Source: Lingula anatina (Eukaryota > Brachiopoda > Lingulata > Lingulida > Lingulidae). From it: a stretch of DNA of 64,000 nucleotides. Each line of letters opens with the position of its first letter. Position 1 is the first letter of the stretch. The stretch is taken from contig NW_019774414.1 of NCBI RefSeq assembly GCF_001039355.2, positions 4,278-68,277 on the forward strand, given 5' to 3'. The notes beneath the pieces are model-generated. The model was given only the letters and a program-made list of their open reading frames with translations, was not told the origin of the DNA and searched no databases. Of this stretch, positions 48,223-58,929 are shown in pieces. Both the position numbers and the translations under genes were made by a program.

Positions 48223-48655
48223 TGCCCCTATTTCACTCAGACCACGAATCCCACGAATCGTCAGGAATTGACAAATTTCAGGATTCGTGGTTGAATCGTA
48301 ATCAGTTCGTGAAGTTCCTAACAGATTCGTATATATTCGTAGTCAGTTCTTGCAATTCTTGGCCTACAGGAATTCGTGGCAAAAACTTTGATGCCCCTAT
48401 TTCACACAGACCACGAATCGCCAGGAATTGACAAATTTCAGGATTCGTGAGACTTTGCAAATTTTCTGGCCTAATTCGACACGCTCTACGATTCAGTTAC
48501 GATACAGGTGCGATAGTGTTACGAATATTCCTGGGATTCGGCTGGAATCGCACGAATTCACTACTATTTTTTGGAATCGGGAGTTCGTAGCCAAAATTTT
48601 GAACAGCTCAAAATTTTTGCCACGAATTCCCGATTGATCAAGAATTGACTACGAT
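48223..48655. mobile_element. Rearranged copy of MITE family F
   Basis: 48223-48391 matches the left half of the 16364 element, beginning tgcccctatttcactcag. At 48392 a second terminus (tgcccctatttcacacagac) starts and runs as the reverse complement of the right half. Two starts in the same orientation show a half-element inversion or two partial insertions. Confidence 0.8.
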
Positions 48656-48789
48656 TATATACCTTTTTTTGTTTCTTTCATGTACATAAATTTCCAAAAA
48701 TAATTCTTCCTCACTTGTATTTCTTTCCATGCTTCAAGTACATGGGTAGCCTCAGCAACAAATAAAAACACAACAGAACAAACAGTTAC

Positions 48790-50585
48790 TATTACAAAAA
48801 CTACATTTATTAATAAGTAATTAGAACCACAGTACCAATAATCATTTTCAAAACAGAAAAATACAAAGATATGGGTACTTGAATATAAATGATTAGCAAA
48901 AAGGATATCTATTTTACAGTATCTCTGACATCATAAAGAACAGGATTAGTGTAATAATAAATACCAGATCACATCAGATTTGAACCCGCTTTCACGGTCC
49001 TTTATCACGCATGCAATTTCTTTTTCAAACTGCATCATAGGTCCCATTATACATATACATCGTATTGACGACAATCCTTACAAAGCCAAATATAATAAGT
49101 GACATCATCTTTAAAGTGACTTTTTAAAAAATGATATAAATACTTGACCAAAAAGAAAAAATAGAGGCTATAGGAGATAACCAAATAGGTGTATTAAATG
49201 GCATTTCACCTTTTCACTATCTGCGCCTATACCTTTGGTAACAAGTACCGCAAAAATAAGCAACTCTTAAAGCTTCCACGTGTCCTACAGGCAAGGGGAT
49301 TTACAAAATTGTCTGTGTAATATCCTGTAAAATGCAAACAGTTCCTGTATTTTACTGAAAGAAGCGTATATCTGTTTATGACGCTTTGTGAAGATGCTTT
49401 CGCGCTCCAATTTTAAGTCGCGCATTTCTCATTTTCCATTTCATCTCCGACAGACATGCGGATCGACTTTTCCCGTCTAATATTAAGTTCACCAGACAGT
49501 GATTTCTGATTGATCCGTCTGACCTTTACTTGAAGGCAACATTTCAATGTCGAAAGAGTACATTTGAACTTCTATTACTGATATAAGATTGGAGGGGGGG
49601 GGGGGGTATTTTAAGATGCGAGGATTTTCTGCACAGAAAACGGGTAGACAGTGTCAGCAATTTATCCTGTGATTCGCTTTTTCGACGACTAAATAATAAA
49701 GGATCGCACCTATACAAACAAACAAACGATAACATCATTCGAAATTGAAACGGGTTAAACAAACGTGAACGAAAAAAATAAATAAATAAATAAAAAATAA
49801 ATAAAAATAAAGCATTCGAGTATCTATGTACCATAACGTTTAGAAGTGACGAGAAAATAAAGTATGCACTCCAATAATAATAATATCCTTCATATTATGA
49901 AATGGTGCCAGTCATTGTTCTGGAGCGCTGTCTAAACTGCAAGGAATCAACAAACTATGCTTTCAGTTGTCATACTTTAGGAAGTCCCATTTATATAAAT
50001 TCCGTATAAATATAAATCTAAGTGATACCAAAGGCACAAAAATACACCACAAGCTTTGTACAATTTCTGAATGAATACCTTCCCCAAAAAATCACAGATC
50101 TTTTAGAGCCAACATTATATAATAATCATACTGTATACAAACAATCCTTCAAAGAACTGGCCAATCTGATGTTAGATGCACACAAAATATATCTGATACA
50201 TGTAATTCTAAAAACGTTGTTCACATACTTTAAAATGTACCACATTTGTTCGAGCGATCTGTAGTTCTAACTATTAGTATTCCGTCTCATTTGAGTGATG
50301 CCAGTAATGTGACCGACTAGTTAAATTTACACCAACAAAGTGACACAAAACTGACAGTGTTTACGACTGATAGCATTTAAGCCTGGCTGGTGAACATGAA
50401 TTTATACAATTAAATCCAATGGTGTACACAATAGATCACTTCAAAATTATTGAATATAGCGTGTGTAGGGTGAGGTCTAATATGCAAGTACCCCAAAGGT
50501 GCACAAGCAGTGCTATGAATGCTCCATAATTGTGCTAACTGATCTTCACCAGAAACTACCCCGCTTGCGCGTACTAGTTTGCTTT
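48790..50585 (-). other. Probable 3' UTR of scramblase terminal exon E3
   Basis: About 1.8 kb of non-coding AT-rich sequence follows the E3 stop. A minus-strand AATAAA (plus tttatt, 48806-48811) lies just before the MITE at 48655 and is a plausible polyadenylation signal. The end is inferred only. Confidence 0.4.
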
Positions 50586-50621
50586 TCAATTATTGTTCTG
50601 ATGCTCGAAGTACATGAAGTC
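50586..50621 (-). CDS. Phospholipid scramblase alternative terminal exon E3
   Basis: After a long polypyrimidine tract and ccag, this exon encodes DFMYFEHQNNN and TGA. It joins shared exon D in phase 0 (VFLI + DFMYFE), completing the transmembrane helix. It is the most distal of three equivalent terminal exons, 6.1 kb from exon D. The nucleotide sequence of the first 21 bases differs from E2 mainly at synonymous positions, which argues for selection on DFMYFE. Confidence 0.8.
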   Translation of the reverse strand, partial: DFMYFEHQNNN

Positions 50622-50708
50622 CTGGAAAAAAAAAAGAAAGAAAAACGTGGAGATTTATTTGCTCAATCAGGACTTTTGACTTCCAATGTGAGATTAAGAC
50701 GAGAATGT

Positions 50709-50875
50709 CAGGGGCGGATTGAGACCGTCTTCTGGGTCTTCCGGAAGACGGTCAGATTTTCAAGTTTACATTGATGGGTATCTCATTTTTCTGTCGGAAG
50801 ACGGTCAAAAATGGAGGATGGATCAACAAAGATATTTCGGAAGTCTGTCAAAAAATATCTCTGGATCCGCCCCTG
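50709..50875. mobile_element. MITE family E, complete copy 2
   Basis: Begins CAGGGGCGGATTGAGACC and ends GGATCCGCCCCTG. The interior, gaccgtcttctgggtcttcc then cggaagacggtc, is the reverse of copy 3. Located in the E2-E3 intron of the scramblase gene. Confidence 0.88.
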
Positions 50876-50993
50876 CATGTCGTGATATCACGTGCTGTGG
50901 GACGAGAAGTTGCTCTGGGACTCAACTTGAAATATTACAGTCACTTAAATATGATGCCCGCTGTTGTGTTTTCCTGTCCTGGACTTCTAAAGC

Positions 50994-51193
50994 ATCCAAT
51001 CAGAAGAGCTGCATGTTTACTTCAAGTAAAGCCATCCAATCAGAAGAGCTGCATGTTTATTTCAAGCGAATCCATCCAATCAGAAGAGGTGCATGTTTAT
51101 TTCAAGTGAAACCATCCAATCAGAGGAGCTGCATGTTTATTTCAAGCGAATCCATCCAATCAGAAGAGGTGCATGTTTATTTTCACGTAGACA
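50994..51193. repeat. 40-bp tandem repeat, five copies, each with a CCAATCAGA box
   Basis: The unit is catccaatcagaagagctgc followed by atgtttatttcaagcgaatc. Each unit contains CCAAT, the NF-Y core. It lies in the scramblase intron between terminal exons E2 and E3. Confidence 0.92.
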
Positions 51194-52119
51194 TGCAAAC
51201 ACACACTAAACTTTCATATATATTTAGGCGTGAAATGCATGGCAGCAAATGTGCACTTCACTTATAATAAGCAACGCAGAACAAACAAAAAAGGAAGATA
51301 AGCAAACTGTGCACAAATGATGAGTCAGCTAGCACAACCGAGCAGCCAATAGCAAAGCATTCCAATAGTAAATAAATAAATAAATAAACCCTTACATCCT
51401 TAAGAATAATTTGCATAAATATTCAAGTTTGGGCTCAGTCTTGCCGTTATACAGTTAATTTAATTAGGTAATGTTTACAGAAAAACAAGATAAAAACAAA
51501 GGAATGAAGCACGCTAAAATAAACAGTTCTTACAGTAGACTCCCATCACTAAGTCTTTTCCATTTACGTGACAACCCCAAGCTATCTACACATATCCAGT
51601 TAAATACACTGATGTCTAAATATACTCAGTATTGATACATATCTATCTCAATAAAGAATAAAAATGGCCTGAGGAAGGGACTGTACTGAAAGTCTTCCTT
51701 CTATTACAATTCCCTTTAGAATGGTCAGCCTTTTACTAGTACTTTCCATGAATGTGTGGTCAAAGATAAGTCCAATCTTTCTGTTAAAACACCAAGTTAC
51801 TGAAAACAAAATGTTTGAACTCGCCACCCAATTTTATTCATTTTGCATTTTAACACCCAGAAATCATAAAGAAATCATCGAATCGGGAGGTTTAACCAGT
51901 GGATATCATTTGAATTCAAAGAGAAGGTATTATTCAATAATATTCAAAGTGAAGAAAATGGCGGCTATCAGAACTTTCCTCAGGTCATTTTAAGTCACCA
52001 CTCATCTCAGAGATAGCTTTACCCAAACTTTAACAACCAATACTGCTGTAATTGTAAGTTTTCCTGACAGAATTTTCTAAGGGAATGGTGTGAAAGAAGG
52101 CTTAAAAGAAACCTTTGGA

Positions 52120-52138
52120 ACTAAAAAAAAAAAAAAAT

Positions 52139-52169
<31 letters not shown>

Positions 52170-52175
52170 TTAATA
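52120..52175. repeat. A-rich / (AAAT)n low-complexity tract
   Basis: Poly-A with interspersed T grading into aaat units. Confidence 0.85.
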
Positions 52176-52444
52176 AATATTTGACATGCACACTAAAAAT
52201 ACCAAACTAAAAAATACATATGTTTCCAATCAAAACAATACAAGACCTAGTAATACTTGAGATAAATACATCCTGACTGTCTGGTTAACAGACACTATAT
52301 TTATATATTTTTTTCCTTGATAAATGTTCACTTAGAGACAATCAATTCCACTCTTCAGTATAACTGGTTGCTGTAGGGAGCTGTTAGGTTCTGGAATACA
52401 GGTTTGTTGGTTTCTATTGCGTAATCATAAATAGTCTTGCTTAA

Positions 52445-52486
52445 TCAATTATTGTTGTTATTCTGCTGCTCGAAGTACATGAAATC
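52445..52486 (-). CDS. Phospholipid scramblase alternative terminal exon E2
   Basis: After an attttattgcag acceptor it encodes DFMYFEQQNNNNN and TGA. It joins exon D in phase 0. The coding sequence GATTTCATGTACTTCGAGCA is clearly homologous to E3 and E1, and the tail has five Asn. It lies 4.3 kb downstream of exon D and 1.9 kb before E3. Confidence 0.8.
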   Translation of the reverse strand, partial: DFMYFEQQNNNNN

Positions 52487-53172
52487 CTGCAATAAAATAT
52501 GAAAATGCACAACTTTTAAACAATTGTCTTCCTTCACGTAAAAAAAAAAAACTTAAAGATAGTTTGTTTAATGAAGAAATGCACTAATTTTAGGCTTTGG
52601 CAGCTAGGGATACAATTATATTAATGAACTTCTTGGGAGAAATAACCCCCACTTCATTATGCAGATTTTCAACATTTGTTTTATAATTTACAAATTACTT
52701 GAATATTGTACAACATCAGATAATCATATAAAGTAAAATTTAAAACTTTGTTTTACAATTTTACATTAATATTTTATAAAAATCAGTCATATGTTGTATC
52801 AATTTCATTGCTGATAAAATTCTTTTCACACAAATTATATTAATAGAACATCCATTTTATTAATCAGCATTGATAGTTTAATTTGCCATTTACTAAATGA
52901 TATTTTCAGTGGGGAAAAATGTCTAATCCTTCAGATCTATAACATAAAAACAATTGAAATATATTTCTGTGTGCAGCATTTGTGTTGTGTGACTGTATAG
53001 GAATGAACTATAAGGTAGCATGCTTTTCAGTTTTGTTGCTACCACTCAATGGTAGGAATGTTCTAATTTGAAGAATCTGTGACTTAAAATTTCAGATTTT
53101 TGTGAAATTCATTTTCCCCCATTGAAAACATCGGGTCAATACCAAAATTTTGGAAAGTACAGAAATTATACA

Positions 53173-53340
53173 CAGGGGTGGATCCAGAGATATTTTCTGA
53201 CAGTCTTCCAAATTATCTTTGTTAATTCGTCCTCAATTTTTGACCGTCTTCCAACAGAAAATATTAGATACCTGTCAATGTAAACTTAAAAATCTGACCG
53301 TCTTCCGGAAGACCCAGAAGACGGCCTAAATCCGCCCCTG
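53173..53340. mobile_element. MITE family E, complete copy 3
   Basis: Begins CAGGGGTGGATCCAGAGATA and ends AAATCCGCCCCTG. Contains tttttgaccgtcttcc and gaccgtcttccggaagaccc. Located between scramblase terminal exons E1 and E2. Confidence 0.88.
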
Positions 53341-53630
53341 ATACACTACACTTACAAAAAAACTACCAAGAGAGTGATGTTTTCCTTAGTTTTTGTTACT
53401 TGTCTTTCTCCATCCACCCCTCCCCCCCAACCCCCATTTTGTTAGCCACAAACAAGAAATAAAGATGACACTGCAACTATCAGGGCATTAGGAAAAGGTG
53501 GTCATGTTAAAAATGATTTGTGTACACTAACTTTTGCAGGTTAAGTGAGGTTTTGTACACATGAACACACATACACACACAAAGGACAATCTAACACGTG
53601 CATACACACACATACACACACATATACACC

Positions 53631-53657
53631 CCATTTCCATAGATTTTTAGATCGATC

Positions 53658-53700
<43 letters not shown>

Positions 53701-54198
53701 TTATTAAGCCAATAAAATACAAATGTATAAAATCGGGAATCTTTTGCCCTGTAGTAGCGCCATTGCAATATAAAAAATGAAAATTAAAATTACATGTTAG
53801 AGTTAAAAATAGTTACTGCCAAAGGATAAAAGCTATTTAAAAATTGCTTACTACCCTTAAAAGCTAAGAGTCTCGAATTGCTAGGTAAAAATTTAAAAAG
53901 GGTATGGGCTGGATGGGAACTGTCTGTCATTATTGATAATGTTTTCTTTTTAGTCCTGTCTAGATATATAGTATCGACAGGAGTTAGATCTGTTCCAATT
54001 ACAGGATCTATCCCTGTGGGGAGTCTCACTAGATTACTGTCAGCTTGGCCGGCTTAAGCGTCTGTCCCGCCTACTTAAAGCTGTAAGGGGGTAATTAACT
54101 ATGGTGTCCGCTCGGCTGACTGCAATTAAGCCTGAACTCCCAGGGAGTTAGGTCGATCTAAAATTTAATCTTTAGATCGATCTTAATCTCTGGGAAAG
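53631..54198. mobile_element. MITE family A copy 6, split by a LINE 3' end
   Basis: The left end ccatttccatagatttttag and the right part ggatctatccctgtggggag are separated by about 345 bases. The insert (53660-54003) is a 5'-truncated minus-strand LINE: DPVIGTDLTPVDTIYLDRTK, then SHPAHTLFKFLPSNSRLLAF and QFLNSFYPLAVTIFN, a CR1-like C-terminus. It has an (ATT)n tail, seen as (AAT)n at 53660-53700 on the plus strand. A GATCT duplication brackets the insert. Confidence 0.82.
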
Positions 54199-54421
54199 CA
54201 CCCATACACTCATATACACTCATATACACTCATATACATATGCATACATGAACAGAGGCAAACACACCTTTGTGAATACAAACTGTTCATTACAATGACA
54301 CTGGCACACTTAAATTATTTTCGAACATTCTTTTTCTTTCAAGAAACTGAGAGAAAGACACACAGACACACACGTCTAACAAATATCTACAAACTCATCA
54401 CTGAACTGTTACATATGCTGA

Positions 54422-54466
54422 TCAATGGTCATTGTTGTTCTGCTCGCTTTCAAAATACATAAAATC
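54422..54466 (-). CDS. Phospholipid scramblase alternative terminal exon E1 (proximal)
   Basis: After a gttttttacag acceptor it encodes DFMYFESEQNNNDH and TGA, joining exon D in phase 0. It is the nearest of the three terminal exons to exon D (2.3 kb) and thus the likely default. The tail is more acidic than those of E2 and E3. Confidence 0.8.
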   Translation of the reverse strand, partial: DFMYFESEQNNNDH

Positions 54467-54984
54467 CTGTAAAAAACAGTACATGGTCTCATTTCCTTAT
54501 AAAAATGTTTTCATTTTTAATTTAAAAATTCCCTTTCAATATAAAACCAAGTTTTATTGCCTTGATTGTCAGGAATAAGATGGAAATATTAATAACAATT
54601 TGGTAAACAGCCCCAAATGTTTACAGTAAAAAGAAATGAGGAAGCAAAATGACCTTCCTTTGTAAAATTGTGCACTTTCTTCATCAAACAACCGTAGAAA
54701 ATATATTACAAGATTTACAAAAACAAATATTAATAAAAATTACAAGATAGAAAAAAAGGAAGTGGTTAACAACAGTCAAAAGGAAAAAAAAGTAAGAGTT
54801 CAACACAATGGACCTAGTCCTAATGACAAGAGACCTACAACCTCCTAAGTATTGCTTAAGGAGGGGAAATAGTGCCTAGCTATCGTCCTCTCAGTGTTGA
54901 AGAGTTGACAAATAATGACTGAGGGAAAATGAGTTGATGATTTTCACCCACCCGTGTATATCTGCAATAACTTACAAATTTATG

Positions 54985-55040
54985 CACACACACATCCCCA
55001 CACGCATACACGCACATGCACACACACACACACACACATT
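54985..55040. repeat. Imperfect (CA)n microsatellite
   Basis: CA runs with interruptions (catcccca, cgcatacacg). Confidence 0.85.
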
Positions 55041-55730
55041 GCACTGTGCTAAATTCAGTCAGAACAACACAAGCAGCCACATACTCAAACAGAAATCTCA
55101 CTCAAAACCTTGCTCATTGCCCTGAGACAGATAGACAAAATCTTTGACAAAGTTTCACATGTCCAACTTTGGCCTGCAAATTGGTCTAAACTTCAGGACC
55201 CCAATGTCAATCTACTCTGACCTAGGACAAACCTGTAGTAGCCTTATCATATGGAATACTGTGTTTATGCTACAACAAAGACACTACTTTGTTCATTCAT
55301 TGGAGTACTACAGAGATATCTAGAACTGAAGTAGAGCAATTTTTATCAAAAAGGGTACACCAAATTTCTGGCTTTAAATCTTTTGCAAAATGGTTCCGAT
55401 TAATTCACTACAAATTCCAGTGTAGTGTGTCCCTTCACCATTGACAAATACTCCAATCATAATTTCATTTTCAGAATAGCATAATTTCATGCCTGTGGGT
55501 AGCCCATGTCACTTCAAGCTTGCAACCACCAGGTTTCCAAGCAGTCACAAATCCGGTGTAATATTGGCTTTAATGTATTGGCATAATTCTTTTCAATGGT
55601 ATTGACCCAATTTTCAACAAACATGAGAAGGAGAGAACTTTCTGCTTAAAAAGAGTGGGTGGCTGTCAAGCTAGCTCTGAGATAACCTTTCAAAGAGGAA
55701 TCAATCCCTAGGAGTCTACTGGACTAGTAT

Positions 55731-55850
55731 GAAATCTACAAGAATGAAATATACTACCCTATGAAATCTACAAGAATGAAATATACTACCCTATGAAATT
55801 TACAAAAATGAAATATACGCATATGAAATCTACCATAAATGAAACTAATT
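55731..55850. repeat. Tandem repeat of about 32 bp (atgaaatctacaagaatgaa)
   Basis: Two near-identical and one or two degraded units of atgaaatctacaagaatgaa plus atatactaccct, in the D-E1 intron. Confidence 0.8.
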
Positions 55851-56228
55851 TCTATGAAACCTACTAGCATGGTGGCGGGGTTTAGCACCAAAAAGCTGAA
55901 GCAAGCTAAGGCAGCCAAGCAGGGATGCTATATGGCCATAGTCAGCTACAGTTTTATTATTACAGTTACACACAAACCTGATACACTGATACAGTCAGAC
56001 TACACACTTTCTGCTAAGTTGTGACAGCCTAACATATGACTTTTCTTATTTAGCACAACACGTGGGTGTATTATTCAGACCAAAAAGGAAAGTTTTTTTA
56101 TCTTCACTGTTTTACCCATCACAAATGTACACTGACTTGAAACACACGTTCTGCAGTAGAATTTGTTAATATTCATAATTCTCTTTTCTTTTTGTTTGTT
56201 TAGATTCACCACAAAGAGTGTTTGAATT

Positions 56229-56590
56229 CAGACATGCTGAAAACTTTTCAGAACGGCCGGACATTTGGACTGGCAGTACTGAAAAATTTGCCTGACCGCA
56301 TGGATTTTTGTTGGACTGAAAATCACTCTTTTCGTTTGAGACAGATAATACCAGTTCAATTGAGGTAGCTTACTTTGTTTGTGAATGTGACAGGTTTGAA
56401 ATGGAAGGGAAAAACACTTTGGGTTTTATATAATTTTATTAATGATGTATGTCGAATGATGACTGCAAATTCAAAATTGCGGCTCTTAAAACTCTTGTCG
56501 GTCCTGTGGACCGAGCAAGTCCATTTTTTTACCAGTCCAGACAAATTTTCCCGGTCATGACCGATCGGACGGACAATTTCAGCATGTCTG
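56229..56590. mobile_element. MITE family J (CAGACATGCTGAAA), copy 1, 362 bp
   Basis: The ends are CAGACATGCTGAAAACTTTT and TTTCAGCATGTCTG. A copy of exactly the same length lies in inverted orientation at 62850-63211. Shared interior blocks include gtcatgaccgatcgga and ttttatataattttatta. No ORF of note. Confidence 0.9.
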
Positions 56591-56753
56591 TGAATTTGAG
56601 AATTTTTGATGAGTAATTGTTATACTAAGCTTGTTAAACTTTTACATTTGTGCAGATATTTTAAAAAATCACAATCATACAGGTGGCTGAGATAGTGGGG
56701 TCATTATATGTGCTGTCACAATTGGGCTTAAAATGTGTCTTAAGAGTACTCAC

Positions 56754-56812
56754 AATGAGGAAAACAGCTCCCAGAAGTGTGGCCTTCAGCTTCACATCCA
56801 GATCCATGGGGA
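56754..56812 (-). CDS. Phospholipid scramblase exon D: Ca2+-binding motif end and most of the TM helix
   Basis: Acceptor ctctcctcag and donor CTCATT/GTGAGT. It completes a Phe codon and reads PMDLDVKLKATLLGAVFLI. In the family DADNFGxxFPxDLDVK is the Ca2+-binding EF-hand-like loop, and KATLLGAVFLI starts the single C-terminal membrane-spanning helix. The exon ends inside the helix, which the terminal exon completes. The acceptor region is tandemly repeated just upstream (56850-57086). Confidence 0.93.
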
Positions 56813-57086
56813 CTGAGGAGAGAAATAATAGACAGTATATTATATATATGATCCATGGGGACTGAGGAGAGAAATTATAGACATAATATATATATATATA
56901 TGATCCATGGGGAGTGAGGAGAGAAATTATAGACATAATATATATATATATATATGATCCATGGGGAGTGAGGAGAGAAATAATGGACATTATGATATAT
57001 AAGGGTCATTGGGAGTGAGGAGAGAAAAAAATAGACATTATAATATATATATATATATATATATACAATCAATGGGGACTGAGGAG
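56801..57086. repeat. Tandem duplication of the exon D splice-acceptor segment (six units)
   Basis: Units of about 50 bases, each starting gatccatggggactgaggag and followed by an AT microsatellite, begin at 56801 (functional), 56850, 56902, 56956, about 57003 and 57066. Each contains the exon D start and its upstream ctctcctcag. Units 1, 2 and 6 keep the AG acceptor (plus strand gact); units 3-5 have gagt, destroying it. Confidence 0.9.
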
Positions 57087-57381
57087 TTAATTAATATACA
57101 ATATGATATACAAAACTACTTGGCCCTGAGGAAAGAAGGTAAGCCCCCTCAGAAAGCAACATAAACAAGATCATGGACCACAAAGTTTTCCTGATTTTAC
57201 ACAAGTACTTTCAGTTACGAGGGAACACGTCAGACAATTCAGCTGATTACACTGACTGCACCTTAGTAGTAATAATACCTGCTGAAATCGATCCTGTTGG
57301 CATGATAACTTTTATTCTGCTTTTAGCTCTAAATTTTTATTTAGCTCTAAACTTTACTAACTTTAAGAACAAACCACTTAC

Positions 57382-57484
57382 ATGTCACGCCAAAGTTGTC
57401 TGCATCAGTGAACATCTCCTTGATCAGTCCAGTCCACTGCTTGCTGATCTTCCCTACCTCCTCACCGCCACCTGGTGGAGTGAT
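57382..57484 (-). CDS. Phospholipid scramblase exon C
   Basis: Acceptor taatttcag, donor GACAT/GTAAGT. It reads ITPPGGGEEVGKISKQWTGL followed by IKEMFTDADNFGVT with one leftover base. GKISKQW and the DADNFG Ca2+-binding loop are hallmarks of scramblases. Phases agree with exons B and D, and the family alignment runs on without a gap. Confidence 0.95.
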
Positions 57485-57547
57485 CTGAAATTACAGTACA
57501 GTTTAACTACAGTCACCAGGTCTCATAAACATTAATTGCCATTTGCA

Positions 57548-57700
57548 GTGGCAGATCCAGAGGTATTTTTTTGACAGTCTTCATAATAATCTTCTTTCAT
57601 CCTTCCCCCATTTTTGACCATCTTCCCAAAGAAAAAAATAGATGTCCGTCAATGTAAACTTGAAAAATTCTGACCATCTTTCAGAAGACAGCTTCTGTAG
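57548..57700. mobile_element. MITE family E, copy 4 (decayed)
   Basis: Contains cagtggcagatccagaggta, cccatttttgaccatcttcc and tctgaccatctttcagaaga. The right CCGCCCCTG end is not clear. Located in the B-C intron. Confidence 0.75.
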
Positions 57701-58689
57701 AGTTCGTGTTTTCAAATGCCGAATTAACAACCAAAACCGCCATTTAATGATATGAACATAAATATGTTAGTTGTGAGTGCCCTTTCCAGATCTCTGTTTA
57801 TTTAATACACACAGGTTCTTTTTCTCAATTTACGATAAAAGTAAATATTAATACAACAAATTCTTCTACAGAGTGTACAAATATCAATTTTATATAAATT
57901 AACAATTATTAATGTAATTAAATAGCTTCAAAACAAATTAAACTGATGAATTTCAATAATCAACTAATTCAACTGCGTATCAATAAGGGAATTATACCAT
58001 TATGTTCTCGACAATCTCTGACAAATACAGAACAGGACTGAAAAGGTGAAGGGACAGCCTTCAGTTTGTAATTTATATAACTAATGCTACTTCTAATCTC
58101 TTCATATGTTCACAAGTAGTGTGTATTTACATTAAATGACAAATTAATACAGACAAATACATTGCAGAGTTGACTTGAATGCTACAGAATCTTATACTAT
58201 CATATCTGTAATCTAAAAATTTGATCAGTGCTCATCATTTTATACATTAGTTTCGATTTTGTAAAAATTTCTAATGCGTTTTTGCCAAAAGAGATCAACT
58301 TACTGCAGTTTAAGCTACCATGTAGGGGCATGTCTTAAGTATCATTAAACTACCATAAAGGTTAGAGACATTTCATGAAGCATGAGCAAACTCATTTGAT
58401 CACTCTTAAAATAGCAAGCATCTTGTATAACATGATATTCTATTGAATGCTTTAATGTAATTCCTGACTCACTCTGCAAGCTCTGTGCCAAAAATACAGT
58501 GAGGCATGGAAGAAATGTGTATTCCAGCGGAAAGAATTCAGGTGCATGTAGTTGTGGTGTGCGCAAATGTAATATCCATGTGACTTGACATTTCCACTTT
58601 TAAAATTATATCGCCCATCTCTGGTTGTGATGTGTGAAATGGGTAGACAACTGCACGATTATTGTCACCACAAATTGAATTTTTTTGAC

Positions 58690-58729
58690 ACGAGAGAGAG
58701 AGAGTGAGAGAGAGAGAGAGAGAGAGAAT
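58690..58729. repeat. (GA)n microsatellite
   Basis: gagaga run with one interruption, next to a family D palindromic MITE. Confidence 0.9.
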
Positions 58730-58908
58730 TCAGAACTGCAGGCTAACAAATTTGTGGTTCAAATATGGCCACATCCTAAAAGACTTGAACCTTAAATCTC
58801 AATAAGACACCGAAAAGATTCCTCGCGGGGATTACGTAACAAGCATTCAAGTGGGTCGTCCATATTTGATCCAGGGATCTGTTAGTCTGCTTTTCTGAAT
58901 GCGCCCAG
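58730..58908. mobile_element. Palindromic MITE, family D, copy in scramblase intron
   Basis: Left arm attcagaactgcaggctaac and ggttcaaatatggccac; right arm gtcgtccatatttgatcc and tctgcttttctgaatgcgcc. It ends about 20 bases from the exon B donor. Confidence 0.68.
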
Positions 58909-58929
58909 CTGTGCTGAGTATCCACATAC

